A stretch of 64,000 bases of DNA, from contig JAXRVH010000021.1 of NCBI GenBank assembly GCA_034640345.1, positions 1-64,000 on the forward strand, read 5' to 3'. The notes below the pieces were generated by a model that did not search any database, was not told the origin of the DNA, and worked only from the letters and a program-made list of their open reading frames with translations. Below, in pieces: positions 1 to 10,469 of this stretch. The position numbers and the translations under genes are program-made. The stretch is from Drechslera avenae (taxonomy: Eukaryota; Ascomycota; Dothideomycetes; Pleosporales; Pleosporaceae). Numbering within the stretch: position 1 is the stretch's first letter; each line of letters opens with the position of its first letter.

Positions 1-1214
1 GTTGAGGCATAGTACGTGTAAGCTTTAGAGATGCGAAAGTTGGTGGGGTGGACGGCTCGCTTGTAAGGACGGCTCGCTTGTAAAACACGTTATAGGATAT
101 TATAAGAATATTATAAGATTCTATAGAATATATATAACTTATCTTAAGGTAGTATTCTACTAAGCCTATAGAATTATATATCCTAGTAGAGTAATATTAT
201 CTATTAGTTCTAAAGGTACTAATCTCTTAGATACCCTCTCTAGAATAAATCCTATTATCCTTTTACTATATATTCTACCTATCTCCCTTTAAGATTTATA
301 ACACTAGTAACTATCTACTCTATAAGACTTTAGAGTGCGTAGTAATAGAAAGAGAGTAAAGTATAGAGTATATATTAAGATAAGTAAGTTATTATAAAGA
401 GACTATAGATACTATAATAAGACTAGGTATAACTTATATACTTATAAGTAAATTAAAGTAATAGATTCTAAGTAAAATAGCTTATTATAATTTCTTCTAT
501 AATTCTATATAGTACTATACTATTGTAAATAGTTATAGTTTTTGCTAGGGTCTTAGTAGAGTGACCGATATACCTGTCTAACCAATATACCCGTCTCTAA
601 CGTTATCTTAGATATGTCAACTCTTCGCTCTATTTTGATATGATTATATCTATACCTCCTACCTGTTCGTAGCCTCTGCTCGTGTAATCCTTCTGCACCC
701 TCGGTTGCTGCAGCGCCTCTATTGACGGTAGCCGTCGTGTGTATAGCCTAGTTCGGCTGACTTGTGTATTCCTTTTCGGCACGCCTTTGTTATCACCAGA
801 CTACTGTCTTAGTTATGCACAAGATCACTCGCCCTCTGCTCTGTTGGCGATAGTGAAACGTTAACACTAGATCGCCGCCCAATCCGCCGCCATGCTAGCC
901 TTCAATCGTGCGCCCAACCGTATTGCTTACCTCTCGGCTTTGCCCTGTAGCCTGCCAGCGAATCGTCGCCCGGTGTGCATACGAGAGCCGTGTTGGAGAC
1001 GGTGTATGAATAAGCTGACGAAAGAAGTTACATTTCGAATTACGTCTGACTAATCCCTACCCTGCTTCTTCACATTTACTACCGTCCTTAGGTCGCTTGC
1101 AAAATCTTATAGAACACGGTCTTTAGTTCGAATAATTTTCACAACATCTACGTTTCCACCTCATTCCGTTCTGAAAGATTTCAAGACTCTACCCTTTCTC
1201 GCTATATCGTTAAG
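1..1214. other. AT-rich gene-poor edge region
   Basis: The first 550 bases are strongly AT-rich and dominated by TA-containing words (tata, atag, ctta), while the flanking DNA is near 50% GC. This is the usual look of a repeat degraded by repeat-induced point mutation in a filamentous ascomycete, but no coding remnant or terminal repeat could be recognised, so the element type is unknown. A perfect 17-bp unit, ggacggctcgcttgtaa, is present twice in tandem at 50-66 and 67-83, just outside the AT-rich block. Bases 560-1214 are of mixed composition and show no supported gene; they include the presumed promoter of the broken gene that follows. Confidence 0.5.
50..83. repeat. 17-bp perfect tandem duplication
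   Basis: The unit ggacggctcgcttgtaa occurs at 50-66 and again at 67-83 with no mismatch. It sits exactly at the boundary with the AT-rich block. Confidence 0.85.
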
Positions 1215-1963
1215 ATGAATCCCATCTATCTACTTCTATTGTTCGTCTCGCTATCCTTTGCAGGAGTAATGCTTGATATGTCGGTAGTAGGCGTCGATAT
1301 TGTCCATCCAAATTCCCCCACCCCGAATTCCAAAATCAGTGCGCGAGCATTCCCTAATGTGCGGAAAAACCTTGGCCAAGAAGCTTGTTTTGAAGACCTA
1401 CGAACTACTGTGGTTGCAGACAGAGGACGACAAATCACGCAACAGACACGCCTTTAAAAGCAACATGCGAAAACGACATCGACTATACTGCAGAATGCCA
1501 AACAGTAATCCCTACACAAGATTCCACTGTCGTAAACCACCTCGAAAAATGCTATAACTATGAAGTTTGTACGCCGATCTCATACAAGAACTTTTTAGGA
1601 CACGATACAAGCGAGGTTTTCTGCACAGAAAAGGATACTCAGAAACACGAGGTCGAATGATCAACAGATACGGAGTCAATCGACATCCCTCATTGCGGTC
1701 CGGGCCTGAGCATCGTACACGAAGAGGATAGACTTACCGTATCTGTTCAGTTCTATGGCGGTTCTAATAATGGTGGTCGGAATTGGGTCCAGTCAGCTTG
1801 GATTCAGAGTAACAAAAGGGAGGGCAGGATCGAAGACAAGAGGGGAGTCAATGGACTGTTTTGGGTGGGAGCAGCTATTCTGGGAGAAACCATTCAGGCC
1901 TGTTTCAAGCGCGATTCGATAGGTGATGCTACGAAGGCTGTGTTGGACTGGGTCGATGGCTAG
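1215..1963 (+). pseudogene. Broken secreted-protein-like gene
   Basis: An ATG at 1215 opens a frame with a good signal peptide (MNPIYLLLLFVSLSFAG) that runs to a TAA at 1455-1457. Homogeneous coding-looking sequence then continues in another frame from about 1460, with cysteines at regular intervals (ATCEND, AECQT, EKCYNYEVC, FCTEK), reaches an in-frame TGA at 1658-1660, and resumes to a TAG at 1961-1963 ending in VLDWVDG. No GT...AG intron of normal size explains either break, so one frameshift and one nonsense change are inferred. The family is not recognised. It could have been a small cysteine-rich secreted protein. A mis-modelled short-intron gene is the alternative. Confidence 0.4.
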
Positions 1964-2204
1964 CCTTATAGTGAAGAACTTAGTGATAACTCGTTAGTAT
2001 CTATAGTATCAGATAGTCGTAGTTACTAATAAGTATCAACTACGCATTGACATTTGTAGCTCTAAAATCTCGTTTAAGCCTCGTAGTGTAGTAGGCGTAT
2101 GGTTGTTGTATACTAGTATTATGATTCTATATAGAGAAAGTCTAACCACACTAACTTCTTAATATGCAAGAAAATCTTGTGAGCTTAACAAGCAAAACTT
2201 ATAT

Positions 2205-3218
2205 TTATACTATAGGCCAACCGCTTGAAAAGTCGATACGGTTGATACCAAACTTCTTTTGACCATCCGCATAGCCAATACGGGTGTCGACGTAGTGGTA
2301 GTAAAGAACAGGCCCCATTTTCGGATCATAGTAGACCCCTTGGCCACCAGGCCCGTAGACCCATCCATGGGACTCCAGAACAGTGGTTCCACCACCCTTT
2401 GTGCAATCCACACCGTTTTTATCAACGAAACCACCAGTGGCGCTCTTTGATCTGCAAACCTGAATCTTGTACTCCTGGCCAGCAGCGGGCTTGTTGGTAT
2501 CGAAGCCGCAACACTGGCCGACAGAGAAGAAGAGGTAATGGTAGTTTCCATTGAGCGCAATATACGGACCTTCTTGAGCATGAGTTCCCTCGGGCTTGAA
2601 GGCGATGTTGGTCATTGCAGAGGAACTGATCTTGACGGGCGGATTGGCCATATTGGTGGTGAAGATGTCTGACCAGAACGATCCGAAGGACATGACGAAC
2701 TTGGATCCGTCCCAGTAGAGCGCTCCGTCAATGGCGTTGTAGTTCTTGCCAGCACTCGAAGCTATGCCAGTCGCACCGAGGTCAGTCCAAGTATTGAGGT
2801 CTTTGCTTGTTGCGACTCCAATGGCCGAGTTTTGGACTCCGAAAGACGACACACTGTAGTAGAGGTAGTACGTATCCCCGACTAATGTGACGTCGGGTGC
2901 CTTGTAATCGGATCAGCACGCCTTCAAGGAGCATCTATATCATTGTTCGCATACCCATAGATCGTTCTTGCCTGCCAAATTAATCTTTGACCCAGCCGGA
3001 ATCGCAGCACCTTTGTACGCCCAGGGTCCTGTGATAGAAGGAGCAGTGTGGATGGCGATCTTTCCGCCGGTTGAGAATCGGTAGTATGTGCCATCGGCGC
3101 GACGGATCAGGGCCGGATCGTGAGCGTTGTTGCAGACCCCAGAGCATGCCATGGGGTCGGCATAACCGTACACCGCTGTCACGGCCGACAGTAGTGTAGC
3201 AACGATAGAGCAACGCAT
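2205..3218 (-). CDS. abnA: Arabinan endo-1,5-alpha-L-arabinosidase (GH43)
   Basis: This secreted enzyme hydrolyses internal alpha-1,5 links of arabinan in pectin side chains. Exon 1 is 2955-3218 and exon 2 is 2205-2900; the 54-bp intron joins NDLW to APDV, a very typical GH43 junction. The product is 319 residues, close to Aspergillus AbnA (about 320). The first 19 residues form a signal peptide ending near VYGYA. The GH43 acidic triad is visible: D34 in NAHDPAL, D146 in NAIDGAL and E198 in THAQEGPY. Cysteines are abundant, as expected for a secreted protein. The ATG at 3218 is preferred because upstream codons precede the signal peptide without need. A TATA-like ATATATAG lies about 105 bases upstream. 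No neighbouring glycosidase is present. Assignment to GH43 is firm; exact substrate preference is inferred from similarity to AbnA. Confidence 0.93.
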
Positions 3219-3322
3219 CGTGACGGTGGAAGGAATATGCAGCAGATGGAAGAAGACGAAAAGAGTGAGCGTTGGAAGATACCTGTGCACTACGGAGATG
3301 AACATTAGACGCGAATGGGTAC

Positions 3323-3329
3323 TATATAT
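3323..3329 (-). promoter_or_regulatory. TATA-like box of the GH43 gene
   Basis: The minus strand reads ATATATA here, 105 bases before the GH43 start codon and in otherwise mixed-composition DNA. The position suits a core promoter, but this is inferred from motif and spacing only. Confidence 0.35.
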
Positions 3330-4357
3330 CATGGCTGTACAGTACATGTCTAACTACGAAGAATGCCAATGTGGACCCTCTCGAAACTCTCGGAACGAGC
3401 CATGGGTGGAGAAACGAGATTGCCATCTCCGCCTTGCTGTGGTATCTCAATGGTGGAAATGCGACGCCCGTTATGTGGATGGAGAAGCCGGTACGGAGGA
3501 AATCCTTTTTTGATCGCCTAGGGAATAGTATCTGGGCACTCTAATTTAAGGGCCACATTTGGCGTTTCATGCGTCGCTGGGTCACGGCGGCCCCTGAGTG
3601 GTGGCATTGTATAAACAGAACACAAGGTGTGGATAAGGTAGCACAGAGTGGCCGGAAATCCCCCGATTGATGATGGAGGAGGTGTGGGGGCAGCAACTAG
3701 TTCAATGTCCAGCAAGACCTACACATGGAGTGTGTCCTTGGGAGTAAGCGCACAACTGAAGCGCGGGGACTCGGCTCGGCTCGGCTCGGGATCTTCGGTG
3801 ATCACGCAAGCACAAAGCTACTGCGCTCACACAACCGGAAGAGCAATGTGTTGTCGCTTGCGTGGCTGCAAAGGTACGTGTGAGGTATGGATGCAAATGA
3901 GTTTGAAGTTGTTTAGCTTCGTTCTCCTAGCGCAGACTTGCAGATCTCCTAAATCTTCTCCTTCTTCTTTCGGCTAACAACCCCCGCAGCGATCATCTCC
4001 GCCACAGGTGCTCGACGCAAAGCTAGTCATTATCAATGTGCGCCTTTGGGTGTCGGGTAGTTGATCCTTTTTTCTATCTTTTCCCTATGACCTTGCTGGA
4101 TACAAGAGATTAAGTACCTAGCTGGGTTCCCCTACCAGCTCATCTCCACCGTCTACTCGGTGTGACTTTCGTGATGACCTACGATGTCCATCAACATTTC
4201 CTAGGTTAATATCCTTACTGGTTTGGTCCCAAAAATGTTGTGAGGAAGTTGGGATGAGAATCTCTGCCATGGCTACGAGATGCGGAATACATTGTTCTTT
4301 ATCTCGATACCACATCAGCTACAACTTCCGCACTATACAATAAGCAAAAGGACCCCA

Positions 4358-4403
4358 GGAGAGAGAGAAAGAGAGAGAGAAAGAGAGAGAAAGAGCGAGA
4401 GAC
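4358..4403. repeat. GA-rich microsatellite
   Basis: Imperfect GAGAGA/GAAA tract with only one cytosine in its core. Simple sequence repeat in intergenic DNA. Confidence 0.8.
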
Positions 4404-4734
4404 GTGGGAAGGGTCTTGACTAGAAAAACCTCAAATGCAATGATAGAGAACAATAAAGAACAAAATCAGGCAAAAGGTTGTTTTTTGGAACCAGTATAGG
4501 ATAGCTGTAGTTGACAAAGGCATCACTGGAAACGACGCTGCGGTTGACCCCAGTCACCGTGTTGTATTTCCCCTCAGATAAGATTGGGGCCTTTCGGAGA
4601 CGATTTGAGATTTTTAGGTATAAATCCAAGTAAAAATTGATATAATAAGGGCGCGTTAGATAATTCAAAGAGTTATGTAATAGAAAAAAAGTCAGGTAGA
4701 GAAGAAGATAGCTAACCTTATAATTTGGTCATAT

Positions 4735-5149
4735 AGTTGAAGATTACATAGTTATAAAGTTAAAGATTATATATTTATATAGTTAAAGATCTGATGGGGT
4801 GTGGTGGGTGACAGTGTGAGGAGAAGAAGAAGAAGAAGAGGAAGAAGACAAATTCATAGCGCTTTTCAGTGCCCTAGCGACCCATAGTTGCTCCCATAGG
4901 CTGCCGCGCCCATTGGTGTTTAGTTGTGTGCGAAATGTTTCGGTACCAGATCTCATCGTGGCCCTCAGAGCCTCGGGCTGCCAAGCCCGAGGCCCAAAAT
5001 ATTTCGACTTCCGCATCTCGTATCCAGCACGAAGGGTGTTGACATTTATCGTTCTCTATATAGTTTTCACTACTCTACTAGCGGATAACATCAATAAAAA
5101 AATAGTTAAAGATTGTATAGTTACATAGTTGAAGATTGTATAGTACTAA
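4735..5149. repeat. 23-bp minisatellite interrupted by an A-tailed island
   Basis: The decamer agttRaagat starts at 4735, 4758 and 4781, and again at 5104 and 5127. The spacing is exactly 23 bases within both groups, so these are two blocks of one 23-bp tandem repeat. Between them lies a 311-bp GC-richer island (4791-5101) ending in aataaaaaaa. The 12-mer atagttaaagat stands on each side (4779-4790 and 5102-5113), as a target-site duplication would. The island holds a GAA-rich tract and a 9-bp-stem hairpin but no tRNA-type promoter or protein domain that I can see. It may be a small retroposon or simply unrelated DNA trapped by repeat expansion. Confidence 0.5.
4971..4992. repeat. Perfect 9-bp inverted repeat (hairpin)
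   Basis: The arms cctcgggct (4971-4979) and agcccgagg (4984-4992) are exact reverse complements around a four-base loop. It lies inside the island of the interrupted minisatellite. Confidence 0.7.
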
Positions 5150-6239
5150 AGGGCACAGATAGTATATAGGATGCGGGAGGCGTCTCTTTAAGTACCCTCC
5201 TTAAGCATACCCTTTCTAACAATTCGACAAAATGGTCTCAGACAAGGAAAAACAACTACCTCGCCTTATCAGCACAGATACAAAGACCTAGCTCATAGTT
5301 GTATCTCTCTCTTCACACCTGCACGCTCTCTAGTCTCGATGGAGGTATGCTCGATTGAATAGGATCAAGAAGGTGATAGAAGGCACGCGTATCACCATGC
5401 TCGAGGTTCGATGGGAATTGAACAAGCGCAGTGCTTACGGATACCACTTGGTGCATGGTCTGACTGAAGGGTGGAGGCCTACCACATTCAATTTCAATAC
5501 TGGATTGTTCCCGGATCTCACCTAACTCGACTAAAGCGGCCAGGGTTTATTCGATGCACAAGGCCAGGAGTTCGAGAGCCTCTGTGCTGGGGTGTTCTGA
5601 GTCTTGTCTCAATGTATGCTCAGGATTGTTCTTACTCTGAGCCGCTATTTGTTGTTGAATATTTTGGGAAGCATACCGCTCTGCAGCATAGACAGGTGTT
5701 GAGATACGCCTGGCCTTCCGTACTCTTCAGCCATTCCGATAGGCTGGCGCGATAAAGACATACCCACATATAATTTGGACGAGGGACTTGCATCAGACTT
5801 CCAAAGTCCATGGTAAATTGGATAGCCAGAGCCCTCCGAGAGCACACGTATGGTTTGACGTGGCTGAGAGAATGCCTGATTGTACGACTGCAAGGGGAAG
5901 TACTTGATTGCGCCTCGACTATCTTTTAAAGCACAGTGAGAGTTGAGATTGCTATGAGTAGATCGCTCCCTGGCGAGACTGTAGTTACGCTTCGATAATA
6001 TACTTCATGTACTCGAGCACGTTGTGAGTTGCATTTGACAGTGTTGACATCAACGAGAATAAAGCTACATCGTTTTGTCCGAATACATTCTCGTAGAATG
6101 CACAATGGCGTGAACTCGCTATAGGATCGTCATATCTTCGCAGATAGAACTGTGTAATACTTTTTTCGTTTCATCATCACGAGTTATTCCAATGAATTGC
6201 ATTGCATAATGATTTCATTTCGCCTTCGAATTAAATGAC

Positions 6240-6612
6240 TCGGGAGGTGCGGAGTAGGAAGATGAAGACGATATACACTATGAATTTCGCTTAGACGAAG
6301 CAAATCCTTTCACTGATATTGCGGGATTCTTTTCATCTCTGTTACAACGCAGCTCCAGCCTTTTCCATCCTGATGGCACTACAAGTTTGAGGGGCATTGG
6401 GATTTAACAGCAACTTTTTGGCTCTGCTTCTAAAATCTTTCAGAAGGATGGTACGACAGCAACCCTTCTCATCAAAGCCTCAACATCTTAAATCTAGCTT
6501 GAAGTCTAGCACTTTAGGCAGTATTACAGATACTGTTCTAAAGAACGAAATCTGGAAGAACATTGCTGAGATCTTGACTGATTTTGCATCAGTGATCCTT
6601 CGTTCGCAATGA
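6240..6612 (+). pseudogene. Decayed gene with TAA/TAG interruptions
   Basis: One frame reads through coding-looking sequence (EDEDDIHYEFRLDEANPF, then DIAGFFSSLLQRSSSLF and LFGSASKIFQKDGTTATLL) but is broken by TAG, TAA, TAA and TAG codons, each one transition away from CAA or CAG. After about 6490 the coding look moves to another frame (TLGSITDTVLKNEIWKNIA) that ends at 6612. Stops of the CAR-to-TAR type are what C-to-T mutation at CpA, the preferred target of repeat-induced mutation, would produce. The family is not recognised. A chance run of open sequence cannot be excluded. Confidence 0.35.
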
Positions 6613-7241
6613 AGGTAATGTTGAAGGTTGTGAACGCGGTGTATGACCCTCGTATGTCGTAAACTGTCAGAGCAAGGCATAGCTTCATCTCAGCTAGATA
6701 TAGTTAAATGCGCGACTGGTGCAGGGAAACAGTAAGAGTCGGTAGTCTTTGCGACCCATGTTTAACTTAAAATAGATGGCTTCAGTTGCGTTTCGATATT
6801 AGTTTAGTTGGAAATAAACATGGTAGTTTTAGGTGGTGGTAGGGTTGATGCCGACGCACCGTTGCTGCTTACTCAATCCTATTATGATGCAAGTGCTTTG
6901 ATGTAGGAGAAGCGTTGTGACCCTCACGTACAATGACCTCATGAAGCCTCATAAACCAGATGCCAAGGCTGCCCCGCCTCTCGCCAATGCCTACTCAGCT
7001 CACAACATGGATGTATTCGCTGACGCATGGTCACCGTCAATATTCAATCATTAATAGAGCTGTTTTTGTTGGCGTCATAGCTTTGAATGTACGGGGTGCG
7101 CAGTTGCCACGGCGCATTCCACCTTTTCTCATAATGACGACATGATGCAAGATGCCTTCTTGAGTCATCTGCAATGATCTGCTCTGCCTGTAACTCTATC
7201 AATCATCTCAGGTTCACGAAGAAAGCAAAACTAAATACACT
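6613..7241. other. Intergenic region before the SDR gene
   Basis: No supported gene or repeat was found. It should contain the promoter and leader of the dehydrogenase that starts at 7242; no clear TATA box is visible. Confidence 0.4.
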
Positions 7242-8369
7242 ATGGACACGATAAAGAAGGCAATTGGGAGTGCATTTGACCCAAACACCGACATTCCTGA
7301 CCTGAGTGGAAAGGTAAGAGATGCCGATTCCACTTCAACATGGCTTTCCTAATAATTCAGGACAGATTTATGTCGTTACTGGCGGTTCAGCTGGTATAGG
7401 CTACGGCATTGTTGCACATCTTCTTCAACACAACCCTGCTAAGATCTATCTTCTCTCAAACAAGGAAGAGCATGCCGGTGAGGCGCAAGAAGCGTTGAAA
7501 GAATGGGGCGACATTAGCAAGGTTGAGTGGAAAAAGTGCAATCTTGAAGACCTCAAGCAGGTAGATGAAGTAGCCAAGCAGTTGGTTCAAGAGCTGAACA
7601 GGCTCGATGCACTAGTTTGCAATACTGGCTTGGGTGTGGGTGTATACGACGAAACGCGTGACGGTCTGGACAGCCACATGCAAGTTAATGTCTTTTCCCA
7701 GGCGCATCTCACTCTCATGCTCCTGCCCATTCTGCAGAAGACGCCAGACTCGCGCATCGTGCACCAGTCGTCTGATCTTCACAAAGGCGCAGACTCGAGC
7801 ATGACATTCGAGTCTGTTCAAGAGATCAACCAGGATATTGGCGCTACGAAGCTCTATAATCGCACCAAGCTCGCACAAATTCTGTTTCTCCGCGAGCTGT
7901 ACTTCCGTATCAAAGCTGGGGAGTTCGGACAAGTTACGGAGAGCACAGGATTGCCGTGGATCAACGCTACACACCCAGGCGGTGTGTTGACAGACCAGCA
8001 GAACCAGGCTATCGAGGCCTATGGGACGGCCGGAAAGGTTGGCGTCCAGGCCATTCGACCGTTTATGAAGGATCCCGTCGCTCAAGGCTGCCGTCCGGCG
8101 TTGTTTGCTGCAGTATCTCATGATATAGTAAAGTATCAGATCCAGGTGAGGAAGTGAAATACAAGTGCGCTTATATTTCTGCGAACACATTGTCTGACGA
8201 TGGCCAGAACTCCTACATTATCCCTGATAAGAAGGTTCAGGAACCCTCGAAGCAAGCTAGAGACGAGAAACTGCAGAGAAATCTGTGGAGATTGACCAAA
8301 GAGGTACTGGAGTCAAGGTTGGGGAGCTTGCCGTATGACATGAAAACTGAAGTTGTGAATACTGCGTAG
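7242..8369 (+). CDS. Short-chain dehydrogenase/reductase
   Basis: NAD(P)-dependent oxidoreductase of the retinol-dehydrogenase/WWOX-like SDR group. Exons are 7242-7313, 7366-8145 and 8208-8369; introns are 52 and 62 bp. The first splice joins PDLSGK to IYVVTGG, the usual start of this group, and the product is 337 residues. The cofactor motif TGGSAGIG covers residues 29-36, and the catalytic YNRTK places Tyr188 and Lys192. The usual NAG motif is NTG here (residues 110-112). The C-terminal exon reads NSYIIPDKKV and SLPYD, a tail often seen in fungal members. No signal peptide or membrane segment is seen, so it is probably cytosolic. The substrate cannot be told from sequence, and no neighbouring gene suggests a pathway. 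Confidence 0.88.
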
Positions 8370-8950
8370 GGGAATGTAGGTTCCGTATCTGTCAAATCGT
8401 CGGGCCGATATTGCATAGGAATATTGAACATCCATGTCTGGTTTATATGGGTGGGTACTCTTCCCTTGCTTGTGAATTATAACCTTAGTCTGCTATCTGG
8501 TCGAGCGCGTCACTTCACATTATGACATGTCCTCCAAATGCACGAAGCGTATACGGCGTCTATCTCAAGCAAACCGGGACTATGTATGAGTCGTTGATCA
8601 ATGTAAATTTCTGACTTGTAATCTGTAGGGCGTGTTATCTCCTGGTGCACGAGCGCGAAATGCCAACGTGAGACCGGCGTGTAGTTTGCAAGGGCGTGTT
8701 GTTTTCACCAGTACCCCGCCAACGTCATGACCAAGTGGGGTTCCAAGAGGCCTCCGAAAACGATATTTGTGGGGTTCATCGGATAATATAAGTGGCTATG
8801 AGACACGTCGGTTATAGCCATCGAAACAATCACCATAGTTGTCTTGACTTGGACCTATCCACGCTTCGCTCTTCAGATCAGTCGATCAAATCTTCAACAG
8901 CCCTTTCGCTCTCAAAATCTGTATACTACGCCTCCAAGAGCCCGCCCACC
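8370..8950. other. Intergenic region and leader of the HAD gene
   Basis: No gene. An atataag TATA-like element lies at 8786-8792, about 160 bases before the likely start codon of the HAD hydrolase. An in-frame ATG at 8798 is so close to it that it is probably outside the transcript. Confidence 0.4.
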
Positions 8951-9685
8951 ATGGCCAAGCTTACAGACTTCAAACTCCTGTCCTTTGATGTCTACGGCAC
9001 TCTGATAGACTGGGAAGCTGGCGCCCTAACGGCGCTGCAGCCCATGCTCAAGAAATCGGGAAAGGAAGATATGGAGCGCAAGCATATCTTGCAAGTCATG
9101 CACAGGATCGAGGCTCGTGTCGAAAAGGAACACGGAACACTCAAGTACTCCGAAGTACTGACCGTGGTACTCCCCGAGCTATGCGACGCATTGGGATTGG
9201 ACAAGCCGAGTGAAGAAGAGAGCAAGCAGTTCGGAGCAAGTATAGGGCATTGGCCTGGCTTTGCCGACATTCCTGAAGCGCTTCAGCGATTGTCCAAGTA
9301 TTACAAGCTAGTCGTTCTATCCAACGTCGATAACGACTCGTTTCAGGTCGGCAACGCGAATGGGTTGAAGGGGTACAAGTTTGACGCCGTATACACTGCT
9401 CAAGATATTGGGTCCTACAAGCCCGACCCCAAGAATTTCGAGCATATGCTCAAGTGCGTCAAGGAAGAATTCGGGGTCGAAAAACACGAGGTGCTGCAGA
9501 CGGCGCAAAGTCAATATCACGATCACCATCCGGCAAAGGACATGGGGATCAAGAGCAGTTGGATCTATCGGCCGGGTGCGGTCATGGGGAACAGAGACGA
9601 TCCAGTGTATAACTGGAAGTTCGACACTCTGGCAGACATGGCGGACGCGGTTGAGAGGGAGTTTGCTGGACAGGGCGCGCAGTAA
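8951..9685 (+). CDS. 2-haloacid dehalogenase-like HAD hydrolase
   Basis: Intronless 244-residue protein of the haloacid dehalogenase superfamily, closest in layout to type II L-2-haloacid dehalogenases. The nucleophile is D13 in SFDVYGTL. Motif II is seen in VVLSNVDND, the conserved lysine in SYKPDPK, and the C-terminal acidic region in YHDHHPAKDMG, followed by the SSWIYR stretch typical of this subgroup. The ATG at 8951 is chosen because it stands in CCCACCATGG and begins just before the first core strand. The frame stays open upstream to an ATG at 8798, which would add 51 serine-rich residues; that extension is less likely. The natural substrate is unknown, and many fungal relatives are phosphatases or uncharacterised. 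Confidence 0.88.
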   Translation: MAKLTDFKLLSFDVYGTLIDWEAGALTALQPMLKKSGKEDMERKHILQVMHRIEARVEKEHGTLKYSEVLTVVLPELCDALGLDKPSEEESKQFGASIGHWPGFADIPEALQRLSKYYKLVVLSNVDNDSFQVGNANGLKGYKFDAVYTAQDIGSYKPDPKNFEHMLKCVKEEFGVEKHEVLQTAQSQYHDHHPAKDMGIKSSWIYRPGAVMGNRDDPVYNWKFDTLADMADAVEREFAGQGAQ

Positions 9686-10469
9686 GGTTGGCGGAGGCGG
9701 TGAACGCTCGTGGACGGGGGGATACGAGAGCAGGCATAGCAGTGAAAACTTGGCTAAAAAAATAATTTCGGCGGCCTGTGTCGTGTATCGTGACGTGACC
9801 AAGAAGAAAATCGGCAATGGTCAAATCATTGACTTCCACCCATGTCCACTTATCGGTGCTAGAATATGGGCCGTTCGGGGATAACGCTCTGATTTGGGGT
9901 ACTGCACAACCTAGTACTGTGGGGTAGCTACGGTAGCGGCAGTTGTACATTTAACCGCCAAGGATGCGAGTCGCCTCTTGTTTCTGCACCTGTAAGTATC
10001 TAGGCCCGTCCAAACAGGCACTGGTGTGTAGATGCAGCCCCAGGGGTGGTGTGGGAAACTCGGTTGCGAAGAGTAGAGCCGTTGCTTATCTGCCAAAGCT
10101 CGGTACAGCGCCATCGAGCGGCCATGTTCAGGCCGGGCTGCAGAAGGGAAAACGTGGGTTTTTTCTCGCCTGGGGAATGCCTCCAGCCTGCATGGCAACG
10201 GTTCGCATCGAGGCTCTCGACATGTCTATGCGAATACTCCACATGTGCTTGGCTGGACTCGATAACCGATGGGACGGGGGCTCGGCACCGACTCATACGC
10301 CATGCACGTGCAGCATCTCGGCCGTCAACACCACAAAGATACCCATCACGTACCACTGACCACGTTAAACTAGTGCGAACCAGAGCAAGCGCGTGATCCC
10401 ATTATTCGTACCGCGCCTTGTGTCCCCGCACCCTCCGCTTTTGACCACGAGTAGCGCAGGTTGGTTCAC
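9686..10469. other. Intergenic region
   Basis: Overlapping open frames on both strands reflect its GC-rich composition. None has a start in good context, a domain or splice logic. It serves as terminator of the HAD gene and promoter of the esterase. Confidence 0.4.

Larger units (their letters stand above)
3330..6239. other. Long gene-poor region
   Basis: No supported gene was found. The region holds four direct ctcgg units (3770-3789), a GA-rich microsatellite (about 4358-4403), a period-23 minisatellite with an inserted island (4735-5149) and scattered short open frames without domains, codon bias or splice logic. Two overlapping minus-strand frames at 5632-5893 look mildly protein-like but match nothing I recognise. 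Confidence 0.5.

Noticed and set aside
4358..4403. Possible CRISPR-like array among repeats
   Set aside because: Simple GA microsatellite without spacers; also a eukaryotic genome.
5560..5585. ggagttcgagagcc, like a tRNA B box
   Set aside because: No A box or foldable cloverleaf stands at the right distance upstream.
8798..8950. N-terminal extension of the HAD hydrolase as a targeting peptide
   Set aside because: It contains several acidic residues, and the ATG lies within about ten bases of the TATA-like element, so it is probably not transcribed.
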